A DNA stretch of 64,000 bases from Cephalopachus bancanus (taxonomy: Eukaryota; Chordata; Mammalia; Primates; Tarsiidae). Made by a program: the position numbers and the translations under genes. The stretch covers positions 2,790,001 through 2,854,000 of the forward strand of contig JAPVLO010000181.1 of NCBI GenBank assembly GCA_027257055.1, written 5' to 3'. Under the pieces are notes generated by a model. That model saw only the letters and a program-made list of their open reading frames with translations, had not been told where the DNA came from and did no database searches. Numbering within the stretch: the stretch's first letter is position 1; the number at the start of each line of letters is the position of its first letter. Shown one piece after another: positions 24,745 to 37,359 of the stretch.

Positions 24745-27700
24745 ATGACAGGGATAAACAATCACATTTCAATAATCACCCTGAATGTGAATGGACTAAA
24801 TGCACCACTGAAAGACACAGAATGGAAAGCTGGATGAAAAACCATGACCCAATAATTTGATGCATCCAGGAATCTCATTTCACCACAAAGGATGCACACA
24901 GACTCAAAATTAGAGGATGGAAAATGAATTTCCAGGCAAACGGATCACAAAAGAAGGCAAGAGTCTCAATCTTAATATCAGACAAAACAAACTTTAAAGT
25001 ATCAAAAATATGCAAAGATACAGAAAGACACTACATAATGATAAAAAATTCAATCTATTAACAAGAAATATCCATCCTTAAACATATATGCACCCAACAA
25101 AGGAGTACCAGTGTTTATAAAGCATCTACTAAGTAAACTAAAAAAACATACTGACACTACACTATTATAGCTGGGGACTTAAATACCCTACTAACAGCCC
25201 TAGATTGATCATCGAGGCAAAAAATAAACAAAGAGGTCTGGAACCTCAACTTGATGTTGAAACAAATGGACTTAATAGATACCTACTGAATACTGCACCC
25301 AACTACCTCAGAATATACATTCTACTCATCACCACATGGAACTTACTCCAAGACAAATCACATCCTTGACCATAAATCAAGCAAAAACAAATTTCATAAG
25401 ATTGAAAAACTGCCATGCACCTTCTCAGACTACAGTGGAATAAATATAAATATCAACACCAACAAAATTCTCCCAAGACCCACAAACGCAGGGATACTAA
25501 GCAGCATGATGATGAACAACTCCTGAGTCAACACAGAAATCAAAACAGAAATTTAAAGATTCCTGGAAATAAATTTAAACTAAGAAACAGCCTACAAAAA
25601 CCTCTGGGATGACATTAAAACAGTTCTAAGAGATGAATTTATATCTCTACAAACACATATCAAGAAAATGAAAAATCACAAATTTACAGTCTAAAAAATC
25701 ACCTAAGGGAGCTGGAAAGACAAGACACTAACTTTAGCAGGAGAATTCAGATCACCAGAGTAAAAGCCCAACTACAGGACATTGAAGACAAAAATATCAT
25801 AGAAAAAAATCAACAAAATAAAAAGCTGGTTCTTGAAAGAATAAACAAGATTGTTGGACCCCTAGCCAGAATGACCAAGAAAAAGAGAGAAAAAGCCCAA
25901 ATAAACACAATTAGAAATGCAAAATATTAAATCACAACTGACCTTGAAGAAATACAAAAGATTATCAGAGATTAATATACATACCTGTATGGAAACAAAC
26001 TTGGTAACTTAAATGAAATGGAGGACTTTCTGACATCACACAACCTCCCCAGGTTCAAATAAGAAGACATTAAGACACTAAATAGACCAATAACAACCCA
26101 GGAAATTGACTCTGTCATAAGAAAACTACCTACAAAAAAAAAAGCCCTGGACCAGATGGCTTTCCAGCAGAATTCTACAAAACGTACAAGGAGGAGCTGA
26201 TACTGATCCTATTGAAAGTATTCCAGGCAATTGAGAAAGATGGAATTATCCCCAAATCATTTAACAATGCTAAAATCACACTGATACCCAAACCAGGTAA
26301 AGATCCAACAAAAAAAAAATAGAACTATGGGCCAATATCACTAATTAACATGGATGCAAAAATTCTCAACAAGATTCTAGCAAATAGGATCAAACAACAC
26401 ATCTCAAAAATCATCCACCATGACCAAATAGGCTTCATCTCCAGGATGCAGGGCTAGTTCAACATTTGCAAGATCATAAATGTAATTAAATACATCAATA
26501 GATGTAAAACCAAAAACCACATGATTATATCATTAGATGCAGAAAAAGCTTTTGACAAAATCCAGCATCCCTTCTTGATAAAAACTTTCAAACACCTAGG
26601 CATAGAAGGACTATACCTTACAATAGTAAGTGTCATTTATGATAAACTCACATCCAGCATTTTGCTAAAAAGACTGAAACTGGAAACGTTTCCCTGAAAA
26701 GATTGCCCACTCTCACATCTGTTATTCAACATTGTGTTAGAAGTCTTAGCTAGAACAATTAGATAAGAGAAGGAAATCAGGGGTATCCAAAGAGGAAAAG
26801 AGCCAGTTAAGTTATCCCTCTTTGCTGAATACATGATTCCATACCAGGAAAACCCAAAAGAATCTGTCAAAAACCTGCTTTCAGTGATAAAGAAATTTGA
26901 TAAAATCTTGGGGTAAAAATAAATGTGCAAAAAACAACTGCACTCTTAAACATCAACAACAAGCAGTCAGAGAACTAAATAAAAAGCATAATCATTTTCA
27001 TAATAGCCACCAAAAAAAATGAAATACCTCAGCATCTTCCTAGTGTCTTTCCAGGGACGTGAAAGACCTTTATAATGAAAACTACAAAACACTTTCAAAG
27101 AAATCCAAGAAGACACAAACAAATGGAAAAATATTCCATGCTCATGAATAGGAAGAATCAACATTGTTAAGATGTTCATTCTACCAAAGGCAATCTACAG
27201 ATTCAACGTAATACCCATTAAATTACCAACAACATTCTTCTCAGACATGGGAATGACAATACAGAAATTCATATGGAAACATAAACTAACAGGAATAACC
27301 CTAACAATTCTCAACAAAAGAAACAAAACAGGAGGTATCACACTTCCAGACTTTAAATTTTACTGTAAGTGTACAATAATCAAAACAGCCTGGTATTAGT
27401 ACAAGAATAGGCATATGGACCAATGGAACAGGATAGAGATTCCAAAAGCAAAACCTCAATTTGTCAAGCAACTCATCTTCGATAAAGCCTCTATCAACAA
27501 TCACTGGAGAGAGGAGAAAATGGTGCTGGGACAACTGACTGATCACATGCAGAAGACTGAGACAGGACCTCTACCTATCACCATACACATAAATCAACTA
27601 TAAATGGATTAAAGACCTGAATGTAAAATCTCAAACTATAAGAACCTTAGAAAATGCAGGAAACACCCTTATGGAAATTGGAACTGACAACCAATTCCTG

Positions 27701-28528
27701 ATCAAAACTCCAAATGCCCATGCCGAAAGAGAGATAGACAAGTGGGACCTCATCAAACCGAACAGTTTCTGCAAAGTAAAAGAAGCCATCAAGAGAGCAG
27801 GAAGACAGCCCACAGAATGGGAAAAAATATTTGCCAACTGTATATCTGACAAAGTCCTAACATCCAGGATCTACAAGGAACTCAAATGTGCCAAAAGGGG
27901 AAGAAAAAAAACAGCCCCATTAAAAAGTAGGCAAAAGACACGAATAGATACTTCTCAAAAGAAGATATACAGGCAGCCAACAGACACATTTAAAAAGCCT
28001 CACTAATCATCAGAGAAATGCAAATCAAAACCACATTGAGGTGCCACCTAACCCAGTAAGAATGGTTATCATTAATAAAACAAACAACAGGTGCTGGTGA
28101 GGATACAGAGAAAAAGGAACATTTCTACACTACTTGTGGGAATGCAAACAAGTGCAACCTTTTTGGAGAACAGTTTGGCTATTTCTAAAAGAACTAGACA
28201 CTGACCTTCCATATGACCCAGCAATTCCCCTACTGGGAATATACCCAGAGGAACTCAAATCATTCTACAAAAAAGACACCCGCACATGCATGTTTATTGC
28301 AGTACTATTCACAGTAGCAAAAACATGGTTTGATGCTGCCCATCAAAATTGGACTGGATTTTTTTAATGTGGTACATATACACAATGGAATATCATGCAG
28401 CCATAAAGAAGGACAAACATATGAACTTCGCAGCAACTTGTGTGAATTTAGAGTCTATCATACTCAGTGATCTATCACAGAAACAAAGAACAGAGTACCA
28501 CATGTTCTCACTCATAAGCAAACCCTGA
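24745..28528 (+). pseudogene. L1 ORF2 (endonuclease/reverse transcriptase) remnant
   Basis: ORF2p nicks target DNA and reverse-transcribes L1 and Alu RNA. The start reads 'MTGINNHISIITLNVNGLN', the endonuclease N-terminus, and a shifted frame gives 'CIQESHFTTKDAHRLKIRGW' at about 24856-24920. The RT region is at 26100-27200. The catalytic box, normally F-A-D-D, reads FAEY at 26821-26832, so RT is inactive whatever the stops. The C-terminal part includes 'DPAIPLLGIYPEELKSFYKK' (in 28134-28367) and ends 'HMFSLISKP' with TGA at 28526-28528. The 3.78-kb span equals the usual ORF2 length; many frameshifts and stops. Confidence 0.88.
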
Positions 28529-28764
28529 ACATGTACCATAATACTATAAGAAAGGAATTGACAGTAGCAGGATACTACTAGGATGGGTGAGGGGTGGGGG
28601 ACACAACATCAGTAAGCATACCTGATCTCAAACCAGGAAAAGCGGGGACCAAAGGGAGGCTCAAACTTTACCTACATGATAACCACTTGTATACCTAATC
28701 CTGAATCGTATCCCACATCTTTAAAATGAACAAAATAAATAAAATAGTAATAAACATTATTCTG

Positions 28765-28947
28765 CACTACAAAATGAGTTTGATTCACAGAACATGTCTG
28801 AAAATTACATTGTCCTTTTTAAAAGTTCCTTTAGAGTCAATCTTTTCGTAGGATTTTACTAATTTGAATCAAGAAAAAAATAACTAGAACGATTTTAATT
28901 AACTATGTGGGTGATTTCTGTTTTTATTAACACTGTATTATAGCATA

Positions 28948-28985
<38 letters not shown>

Positions 28986-29472
28986 GTAAAGTTTTTATTC
29001 TTTCACAAAGAGCTAATATATTAATTATTGAAGTAATTCTTCAAAGTAAAAAATGTTTTATGTCTTCATTGTTGAAATAAAAAGCCATGTCCTCGTACCA
29101 GGGTATTGGTTAAGTAACCTACTAGTTAAATAAGGGTAAATTGTTTTTCAAGACATTGTGGCAAACTGTTGTTTGTTTAGGAGAACTGATTTCAGGGGAT
29201 TTTTGTAAATAATCTGAAATGGTGTGAAATCTAGTCTGGTAGATAAAGTAGATTATCAAACTTGGTAATAAAGGGATTTGTGACTATAATGAAGAGATTC
29301 ATTTTCCTCCTGGCTCTGAGATGATGCAGCCAAAGAGAAATTTTGAAAGTGTTTAGAGAAAGGGCAGTGCCAGTAGAGGATAAAACACAAGCATCCTAAT
29401 ATATGACTGCCATGGAGGTGGTACTCACCTAAATTTAGAGATTATGAGATGCTTACTTACAAATCATCACTT
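28765..29472. other. Unassigned sequence with (TG)n
   Basis: A perfect (TG)n run lies at 28952-28981. The rest is AT-rich and not recognised. Confidence 0.5.
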
Positions 29473-29487
29473 CAGAAACGGGATGGG

Positions 29488-29762
29488 CTGGGCTCGGTGG
29501 CTCAGCCTGTAATCCCGCACCTTTGGGAGGCTGAGGTGAGTGGATTGCCTGAGCCCGCGGGTTCAAGACCCGCTTGGGCAGCGAGACCTCATCTCTACAA
29601 AAAATCAGCCAGGCGTGGTAGCGCATGCCTGTGATTCCAGTTACTTGGAAGGTTGAGGCGGAAGGATCGCTGGAGCCCAGCAGCTCGAGGCTGCGGTGGC
29701 CGGGAGCGGCCACTGCACTCTAGTCTGGGTGACAGAGTGAGACCCCAACTCAAAAAAAAAAC
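29488..29762 (+). mobile_element. Lineage-specific Alu, sense
   Basis: Complete dimer of the main type with an imperfect TSD: 'cagaaacgggatggg' at 29473-29487, 'cagaaactggatggg' at 29763-29777. The left-monomer 3' part is slightly shortened ('ctacaaaaaatcagcc'). Confidence 0.93.
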
Positions 29763-29777
29763 CAGAAACTGGATGGG

Positions 29778-30329
29778 AGAGATCATGTTTAATATATCTG
29801 ATTGTCAAAGATAAGAAGCATTATTTTTTAAGAAAATATAAAAATGTTTGTTAGCAAGCAATATTAGAGTAAAATTAATCTAAAATCGTATCTTGGGCAA
29901 AGAATCTGAAGTGCTTTTTATTTTCTGAATTTAAAAAATTTCCACACACCCAACATTCCTCTCTGTGCCCAAGAGATTAATTTCTCACTACTTCAGAAAC
30001 TACGAGTGAAGTCATTCTGAGGTTAATAAAAAATTGTAATACAAGTAATACACAGTATATTGTGTATATATGTGTGTGTGTGTATGATGTGATATATACC
30101 AGGAAAATTGGTATATACCCACCATGATTAAGTAAGAAATGTTTTCTTTACACATAAGTAACTAAGATGTCCATTAAAAACTTAAAAAAGAAAACTCCTG
30201 GAAACTTGGTAAACTCTTTTATTTTAAAAGAAGTTGACTTAGTGTTTTTGCTATTAGTACATTTATCTGTTAAAGTAAATGGAAAGAAACTGTCTGAATA
30301 TATCCACTTTAAATTTTACAACTTTATTG
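29778..30329. other. Unassigned AT-rich sequence
   Basis: Includes a short TATG/TGTG-rich stretch near 30058-30105. No gene recognised. Confidence 0.45.
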
Positions 30330-30970
30330 TGAGCATAATGGACCTCAAATAAGCTGCATATATTTAAGTGTACAATTTAATAAAGTTTGCCATATGCAAA
30401 ATCCACAAAACCATCACCCCAATCAGAATAATACATTGTAAACTTTCCCTCCCCATAAATCCCTCCTTTCCCAGACAACCACCCATTTGCTTTCTGTCAC
30501 TATAGATTCTGTCAATATAGGTGTTTATATAAATGGAATCATTCCATATATACTCTCTTTTGTCTGACTTCTTTCATTCGGCATAATCATGTTGAGAGTC
30601 ATTCATATTGTTATGAGTATCAGTCCTTTATTCCTTCTTACAGGTAATTCTATATATTCCTATTATTCCAGATATTCCTATTTATTCCTTCTTATTTCAT
30701 CAAATGGCTATACATATTATCTATTAGCCTGTTGATGCCATTTGGAATGTACACAGCTTTTGATTATTATGAATAAAATTGCTATGATTACCTATGTACA
30801 AATCTTTGTATAAAAACACATTTTCTTTTCTTTTGGGTCACAAAGATATTTAGCTTTTTAAGAAACTACCAAACTGTTTTCCAAAGCCATTGTGTCATTT
30901 TATATTCCTTCCAGCAGTGTGGAGGAGTCTGATGGTCCTATCTATGTAAATGCTACTGCCAACCTATGGC
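30330..30970 (-). mobile_element. Old L1M-type fragment, antisense
   Basis: The plus strand reads antisense L1M text in order: 'taagtgtacaatttaataaa', 'ccatcacccc', 'ggaatcattccatat', 'aaactaccaaactgttttcc', 'cagcagtgtggagg'. Diverged, with internal deletions. Confidence 0.75.
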
Positions 30971-32164
30971 ACAAACTACCCATTTAAACAGTTATTAAAC
31001 ACTTTTCCCTTGCTATTGACTGTTGGAAAAATGACCTGATTGTAACTAAATCGATTCAAGTATTTTCCAGTGTCCCCTGAGTCACATCTCTCCAACAACA
31101 AACCTCCCATTCTCCCAGCTTTCAGCCCTACATTTGCTTGAGGAATTCTCATGAAAAGCAATTCTGAAATAAAAGGAAAAATAAGGAAAGAAAAAAGGGA
31201 AAGTGAGTAGTGACTGGATGGGGTAAGTTGTTTTTTAGTGATATCAATGAGGATTTGGCTCAGCTTTACGTGAGAGAAAACCCAAAACAACAGTTGCTGA
31301 AGTAGAAGCTTATTTTTCTCCCATATAAGAGAAGTTGAGGGTACTATATGGCAACTGCGGAATCCTTTGACTTCTAAGCCCTGTCATACTTTGGGTGTGA
31401 CTCTTGTCCTCATGGTCTATGGTAGCTTGTGCCCAGTGTTGGTCCTGACAATCCCTCTGGGTACTATATGCATATAATGTTCATACGTCTTAATTATGGG
31501 TGACTGTTTTGACTATTATAATATGGTGGGAATGATATCATAAGACTTCCAAGGTCAGGCCTGGCAAAGACTAGCAGTTTTACTTCTTATGCTTTGGAAC
31601 CCACTCGCCATGCTGTGAGGGACCATGTGGAGGGAAACTGAGGCATTGGTTGACAGTCCCAACTGAAAGTCAGTACCAATTTTCAGCTATGTGATTGATC
31701 CATCTTAGATGTTCTTGTCCAGCTGAAGCCCCAGAAGAATACACAGAGCCCCAAATGATAACACAGAGAAGAAGAACCACTCAGGTGAGCCTAGTCACCC
31801 CACAGCATCATGAGAAGTAATAAAATAATTGTTGTTTTGAACCACACAGCAATAGATATGCAAAACACAGCCTAAGAACTGTAATTAGACACATAGTTAA
31901 ATGTGTGGATGCATAGACAAGGGGGGGTACACATCTCCCTTTTTAAGGAGATATTCTGGAAGTTGCCCGATTATATTTCTGCTTATGTGTCATTGGTCAA
32001 AACTCAATCCAACGGTCCCACCTGGACGCTAGAGAAGCTAAAAAATGAAATTTAGTCTTTTAATTGGAAAAATATAAACTCAGCTAAAAACAGAGTACTG
32101 TTAATGTGAGGGAAGGAGAGAGCATCAGTATTAATGGGCAATTGAAAGTGACTGGTCTTCCTTT
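30971..32164. other. Unassigned; possibly an old repeat at ~31250-31850
   Basis: No gene. The middle part looks like a decayed mammalian repeat ('gaagtagaagcttatttttc') but I cannot place it. Confidence 0.4.
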
Positions 32165-32261
32165 TTAAAATTTTTTTATTTTAAAGATGTGGGGTACAAT
32201 TAAGGATTAGGTACATAAGTGGTGTAACTAATCATTCATACAGGTGAAGTTTGGGCCTCCC
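32165..32261 (-). mobile_element. Short L1 3'-end insert, antisense
   Basis: The reverse complement gives 'gggaggcccaaacttcacc', 'gtacctaatccttaattg', then 'accccacatctttaaaat'. These match the last ~100 bases of the L1 at 28650-28735, so this is an extremely 5'-truncated copy of that family. I saw no clear TSD. Confidence 0.8.
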
Positions 32262-32686
32262 ACCATTTGCCTTTCAATGTGAAGGAAAAGTAACATTTTG
32301 AGGTAGACAAGAGAGAAATCAAAGGAATACCTAACAGATAATTTCAATTCAGTTTTGTTAATGCCACCTATAAAGATTAAGGAAACAATTGCTAGGTTCA
32401 AAACATTGAGAGAGAATCTATAGTTGGGAAATTCTATTTGGGGATATTCAGTAGGATGTCAATGGTGAGTAATGAAAAACATTGCTGAGCAGCACCAAGG
32501 ACCCCATGTGAATCTGTAGGAGACTCAGTGAAGCCGTTTGGGGAATGACTTTGGCAATGTTCAGAAAACAAAAGCAGATAGTGGGAAATACTCAGATTTG
32601 AGTATTGACAAATTAAGAATGGAAGAAATGTGTTCTAATAGACAATGCTGCCAGGAAAAAAAAACATAGAGAGTAGATACATACAG
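32262..32686. other. Unassigned sequence
   Basis: Nothing recognised. Confidence 0.45.
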
Positions 32687-32791
32687 ATATGAGTAGACAT
32701 TGACATAGACACAGACATTGACACAGACATAGACATAGACATAAACATTGACATTGACATAGACATAGACATAGATATAGACATAGATATA
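32687..32791. repeat. (GACATA)n hexanucleotide repeat, imperfect
   Basis: About 17 units of GACATA/GACATT/GACACA/GATATA. The Ser-Met and Cys-Leu periodic frames over it are artefacts. Confidence 0.95.
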
Positions 32792-32944
32792 GGTATCTCA
32801 TGCCATACGTGCCCAAGTGTATCCCTTGAAATAATGTACTTCCTTAAAAAAATTAAAGAAATCAAAAATAAGTTTATCAACAAAAACCACTAAAGAATAT
32901 CTGTAATCCTGATATCAAACAATCGTGAGAAGCAGATGGTTTCT

Positions 32945-33120
32945 AGTTTACCCCATCCTCCTTGTGTGACTCTAGAAATGTCACTTAACCTCAGTGAGCC
33001 GCATTTCCCATCCTTGTAAAATGGGGTTACATTTACCCTCTCAAAAGTTTGTTGTGAAGACTAAATAAAACAATATGTGGACCTGGAACTTGGTAGGCAT
33101 TTAATAAGTATAATTCTTTC
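32945..33120 (-). repeat. MIR SINE, antisense
   Basis: 'tgtgactctagaaatgtcac' followed by 'ttaacctcagtgagccgca' and 'ccttgtaaaatggggtt' is the antisense MIR core. Confidence 0.8.
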
Positions 33121-34280
33121 CTATACACTCTCATCCCAAAAAAGCTCTTAAAAAACCATCAAGTACTATTTACTATGTATTAAAAATGGTGTATCATTCA
33201 GTACAAGAGTTATATAAATAAAAACATGGGCAAAGAATTCATAGACTCTTAAAAGTTTGAAGCTGGAAGAATTCTCAGAACTTAGTTCATTGAACCCACT
33301 CCTTTCGTAATGGAGAAAAAAATACTCAGAGAACTCACTTGATTTACTTAACATCATTCACCAAGATAGAGCAGAGAGGTGCTAGAAGCTTAATCCCCTG
33401 ACCCCCACCTCAACTGTTCAGCTCTCACACAACAATCATCAACATGGAAGAAGACTTCTGGGGGCTTTTCACCACCACCAAGCAGCTGACACCAGCTCGG
33501 CATCCTCCAATTCAATTCCAACACTGTCTACCTGTAGATAGTGTCAGATCCCAAAGGATGAGGACTCAGTCCCACATAACTGCCCCCGCTCCAGACACCA
33601 GTAGCAAGTCCAGGTATCAGGAATTTCTGATGGGCCAGTTTCACGTTGGGGTTCCCCGACCCCTCTTTGAGTTTGATTAATTTGTGGGAGCAGCTCACAG
33701 AACTTGGGGAAACACTTTTTTTTTTTTACTGGTTTTTTATAAGGTATATAGCAAAGATTACAGGTGAAGCAATGCATAGAATGAGGTATGGGAGAAGAGG
33801 CACTGGACTTCCATGCCCTCCCTATGGCACCACTCTCCAGGAATCTCCTATCTGAAACTCTCTAAACCCTGTCCTCTTGGGTTTTTATGGAAGCTTCATG
33901 ACATCAGTGTTCCTTCCCCTAGAGTATAGGTCAGAAATCTCTTTGGGGAGCGTCTTAAGATCCACAATCAGAAAAGTTGGGGAAGATCAGAGTCCTGTCT
34001 TGGGGCAGGTGAAAGGAAGGCAAAAGGTCAGAGATATTCTGTTTCTGAGGCCTGCCTCTGAGCCCGACACATCCAACATGGTAATAAAAGATTAGCAAGG
34101 GCTATGGAAGTTTACGAACCAGAAACTGTGGACAAAAACAAACCACAGTTACAAACACTTTTTCAGAGTCAAAATCATGACACACATTGAAATAAAAACA
34201 ATTGTAAAAGAGATGTATAGTGATTCATTTACAAAATTGTTATTAATTGCATCTAGTAACCTAAAAATGTTAACACAATC
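33121..34280. other. Decayed repeats, family not named
   Basis: 33435-34230 resembles a widespread old mammalian LTR-like repeat ('gggagcagctcacagaactt', 'gggtttttatggaagcttca'), antisense, but I cannot name it. 33240-33400 is weakly MIR-like. No gene is supported. Confidence 0.4.
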
Positions 34281-34288
34281 TTCTAGCC

Positions 34289-35049
34289 CAGGGGTCCCCA
34301 GCCCCTAGGTCATGGACTGGTACTGGGCCACGGCTTTTTAGGAATCAAGCTGCACAGCAGAAGTGAGTAGCAGGCAAGTGAAGCTTCATGTGTATTTACA
34401 GCCACTCCCTATCGTTCACATTACAGCCTGATCTCTGCTTTCTGTTAGATCAGAGGCGGCATTAGATTCTCACAGGAGCACAAACCTTATTGTGAACTGA
34501 ACATGTGAAGGATCTAGGTTGTGTGCTCCTTATGAGAATCAAATTTCTTATGATCTGAGGTAAGCTGAGTCAGTGATGCTAGCTAGCACTGGGGAGTGGC
34601 TGCAAATATGGATTAACATTAGCAGTGAGGTTAGACTGCACATCCCCATCTCCCCTACCTTCTGTCCATAGAAAAATTGCTTTCCAGCCGGGCTCCATGG
34701 CTCAGCCTGTCATCCCAGCACTTTGGGAGGCTGAGGCGAGTGGATTGCCTGAGCCCTCGGGTTTGAGACCAGCATGGGCAACTTGACGAGACCTCGTCTC
34801 TACAATAAAAAAATAAAAAATAGCCGGGCGTGGTAGCATGCGTCTGTACTTCTAGCTACTCGGAAGGCTGAGGTGGAAGGATCACCGGAGCCCAGGAGGT
34901 CCATGCTGGGGTGGCCGTGAGCCTGTGTGCCACTGCACTCCAGCCTGGGCGAAGGAGTGAGACTTCAACTCAAAAAAAAAAAAAAAAGGAAAAGAAAAAT
35001 TGCCTTCTATGAAATCAGTCCTTGATGTCAAAAAGGTTGGAGATCACTG
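34289..35049 (-). mobile_element. MER1/Charlie3-like hAT DNA transposon with nested Alu
   Basis: Ends 'caggggtccccagcccctag' and 'ggttggagatcactg' with an exact 8-bp TSD 'ttctagcc' at 34281-34288 and 35050-35057, the hAT hallmark. The interior has the paired 'gattctcacaggagcac' and 'gtgctccttatgagaatc' arms of MER1. No transposase frame, so non-autonomous. Without the 0.3-kb Alu it is about 0.45 kb. Orientation relative to the MER1 consensus is from memory. Confidence 0.88.
34686..34992 (+). mobile_element. Lineage-specific Alu, second subfamily, inside the hAT element
   Basis: TSD 'agaaaaattgctttc' at 34670-34684 and 'agaaaaattgccttc' at 34993-35007. It carries the variant right monomer ('gtggccgtgagcc', 'cctgggcgaaggagtgagac') shared with 17978-18288. 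Confidence 0.93.
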
Positions 35050-35057
35050 TTCTAGCC

Positions 35058-36800
35058 AACAAAATTGAATTCTTTATTGTCAACTATCAAAAAATTTGGG
35101 AGTAACTGTTAAGAGTGGATTTATAACCTTATTGAGTTTTGTAAATGAACATAAAGGAGAAAATATTTATACATTTGGCTAAGTGAAAATTAAAATTTCA
35201 GGGATTGGCAGTAGTGGGAAACTGCTGGGGGGGAGTAGGGGGAACTGCCAGGGGAGTTGGGACACACCTCATCAACAATGGTCACTGCATAATGAACATT
35301 TGTATATCTAACCCTGAATTGGACCCCACATCTTTAAAATTAAAAAAAGGAAAAAAAAATTTTTTTTTAAAGAAAATTAAAATTTCAGCCTGATAGAAGA
35401 CATCATGAATAAGAATTTTTTTAAATGAAAAAAATCAGGAAAAAAAATTACAGTCTATATGATAGGTAGTATACTGATACGCAACAGGTTATTATGAATC
35501 ACCAGGAAAAACATGAACACCCCAGCAGAAAATGGGCAAGGGATATGTACAAACATGTCCCAGATAAATACACAGAGCCATTAAACAGAAGGAAGGAGTC
35601 TCACTAAAAATTATAGAATCATATCTTAAAACAATGAGATATATATATATTTATCTCTCAGATTATCAAAGATTAAAACTAGTAATAATACCCCACACCT
35701 TGGTTAGAGTATAAGAAAAGGAGTTCTTTCCCATCTCCTATATGCTGTTACTGTGAGGTTAGTATTTTTTTTTCCTATTTATTTTACTAACCACTGCTTT
35801 TATTTTGTATTCAAGGATACAATCAACCCAGAGAGGAGGGTTATTGTGCTCTGTCAAATATATGTAAATGCTAGCAAACATCATCAGAGCAGAATTTTAT
35901 CAAGCCTATAAAATAGATGGGAGGCACTTGCTAGAAATTATTTACAGCTATACAGAGTTAACATATTATAAGGGAAGCACGATATAAATATATTCAAAGA
36001 CTTCATTTCCAATACTTGACATTCCAAAATATCACTCAGTGTAAGCTACTGACGAGATATCACTGAACATAGAGTTGAGAAGAGATGCTAACATTTGACT
36101 TCCATGAGCTGGTATGAGCAGGTTCCTGCATGCCATTGATACTACGACCGTGGCCCTGGTCTCTGCGCTTTCTCTTTTCTGCTACTCCCTTCGATGTTCA
36201 GATCTCTAATTTCATGTTATTTCTTAATGTGACTTTAAAGTCCATATGAATACCAGGACTGCCAAAAAAATGTATATATATTTTAAGAGATGTTAAAGGA
36301 TGTCTGCCATAATCAGAAGTGTCTGGATGCTGATGTAATCACGCTGAGCACCTCTTATAATTGCAGAAGTCAAATGTGACTTGTATTCATCTTATTGAGT
36401 ATTACAACTTTAATACAATTTTTTCCTTTATTAAAATGTGTATATATGAGCTTAGTGTTGAGACAGCTTTCCTGAAGGGCAATTTGACAATCTCTATGAA
36501 ATTTCTATGCAAAATTTACAAAATGGTTAACCCAGAAATGCCATTGCCATGAATTTATCTTAAATACTTTCCCAAATGCGTAAAGACATTTTTAAAAGAT
36601 GTACATTTACATTGCAGACTGGGTTGTAATATCAAAAACTGGGAAACCAACAAAATGTCCACTCATCAATGAGTAGTTTAAAAGTAAACAGAGGAGCTAT
36701 GCATTCATGTGGTATGTTGTACTGTTTTAAAAAAAAAAATGAGATTGCTCTGAATGTACTGCCAGGAAAAGTGCCAATGACACATTAAGTGAAAAAGCAT
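35058..36800 (+). mobile_element. Old L1M-type fragments, sense
   Basis: 35440-35760 ('aaaatgggcaagggatatgt') and 36450-36790 ('aagggcaatttgacaatctc', 'aaaatgtccactcatcaat', 'ttaagtgaaaaagcataag') are old L1 3' text in sense. 35770-36440 between them is not recognised. A short younger L1 3' end inserted at 35202. Confidence 0.6.
35202..35371 (+). mobile_element. Short (~170 bp) L1 3'-end insert with perfect TSD
   Basis: Starts 'ggattggcagtagtggg' and ends 'accccacatctttaaaatt' plus an A-rich tail, matching the 3' end of the L1s at 23743-23914 and 28555-28735. A 17-bp TSD 'gaaaattaaaatttcag' lies at 35185-35201 and 35372-35388. Confidence 0.92.
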
Positions 36801-37358
36801 AAGTATAGAATGAAAGCCTTACTCAGAATCCTTAGCTGAGAGCAGCAGAATGGAGCAGAAACTAGCTTGAGCCAAAAGGGATAGTATGGCTCATGTCACT
36901 GGGAACCCACAGGTGGAACGGAATCTGGGGGCTCATGTTCAGATCTCCTGACTCTGTCTGCCTCCAGTTTTGTCCTCATTCTTTTCATTCCAGAAGCTTC
37001 CTCTCTTATCTAACTACAAAAATGCAACCACTTGTAAGCTAACTTCAGATCTTCCTAACAGAAGGACCTGCCAAAGCAAGAGATAGAACTTTCTGCTTGA
37101 AACTACAGGGAAAGCCCTGAAAGCGTGATCCAGGACCCTTCCCTGAGGCAGCCAATGGGACCAAGGCCAGGGTCAGGGCTCCTTCCCACTAGCCATCGAG
37201 GCTCTTGCTTCCTTCTCAGGGAGCAGTGGGGACGAACACTGTGAAGCAATGGTTCCCCAAAGGAAGAAAGTATTCTGGGAAACAACCTGTGTCCACTACA
37301 CACGCTACATCTTTAATAACAATAACTTTAGTTTGTTATTGCAATTTAAAAATGCAAA
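36801..37358. other. Unassigned sequence
   Basis: Nothing recognised. A 66-codon minus frame at 37103-37303 has no domain. Confidence 0.45.
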
Positions 37359-37359
37359 T

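Larger units (their letters stand above)
19651..28751 (+). mobile_element. Near-full-length L1 LINE, sense, with nested insertions
   Basis: The element begins with 'cgggaagatggc', typical of L1 5' UTRs, and runs through a 5' UTR, ORF1, ORF2 and an A-rich end. The TSD 'aaacattgttctg' at 19638-19650 matches 28752-28764 with one change. It is 9.1 kb only because a second L1 (21808-23914) sits in ORF1; without it, the element is about 7.0 kb. Both ORFs are interrupted by stops and frameshifts, so it is dead. The 3' end ('cctaatcctgaatcgtatcc', then 'acatctttaaaatg') is the one found as short inserts elsewhere in the window. Confidence 0.93.

Noticed and set aside
24445..24765. Antisense 106-codon frame over L1 ORF1
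   Set aside because: Shadow of the L1 coding strand; Phe/Val-rich because of A-rich sense DNA.
32613..32883. Ser-Met periodic protein
   Set aside because: Produced by the GACATA repeat.
36130..36190. Possible tRNA or small RNA near 'actacgaccgtgg'
   Set aside because: No cloverleaf or box A/B arrangement could be made by eye.
37103..37303. Minus frame of 66 codons as an exon
   Set aside because: No splice-site-bounded reading and no similarity recognised.
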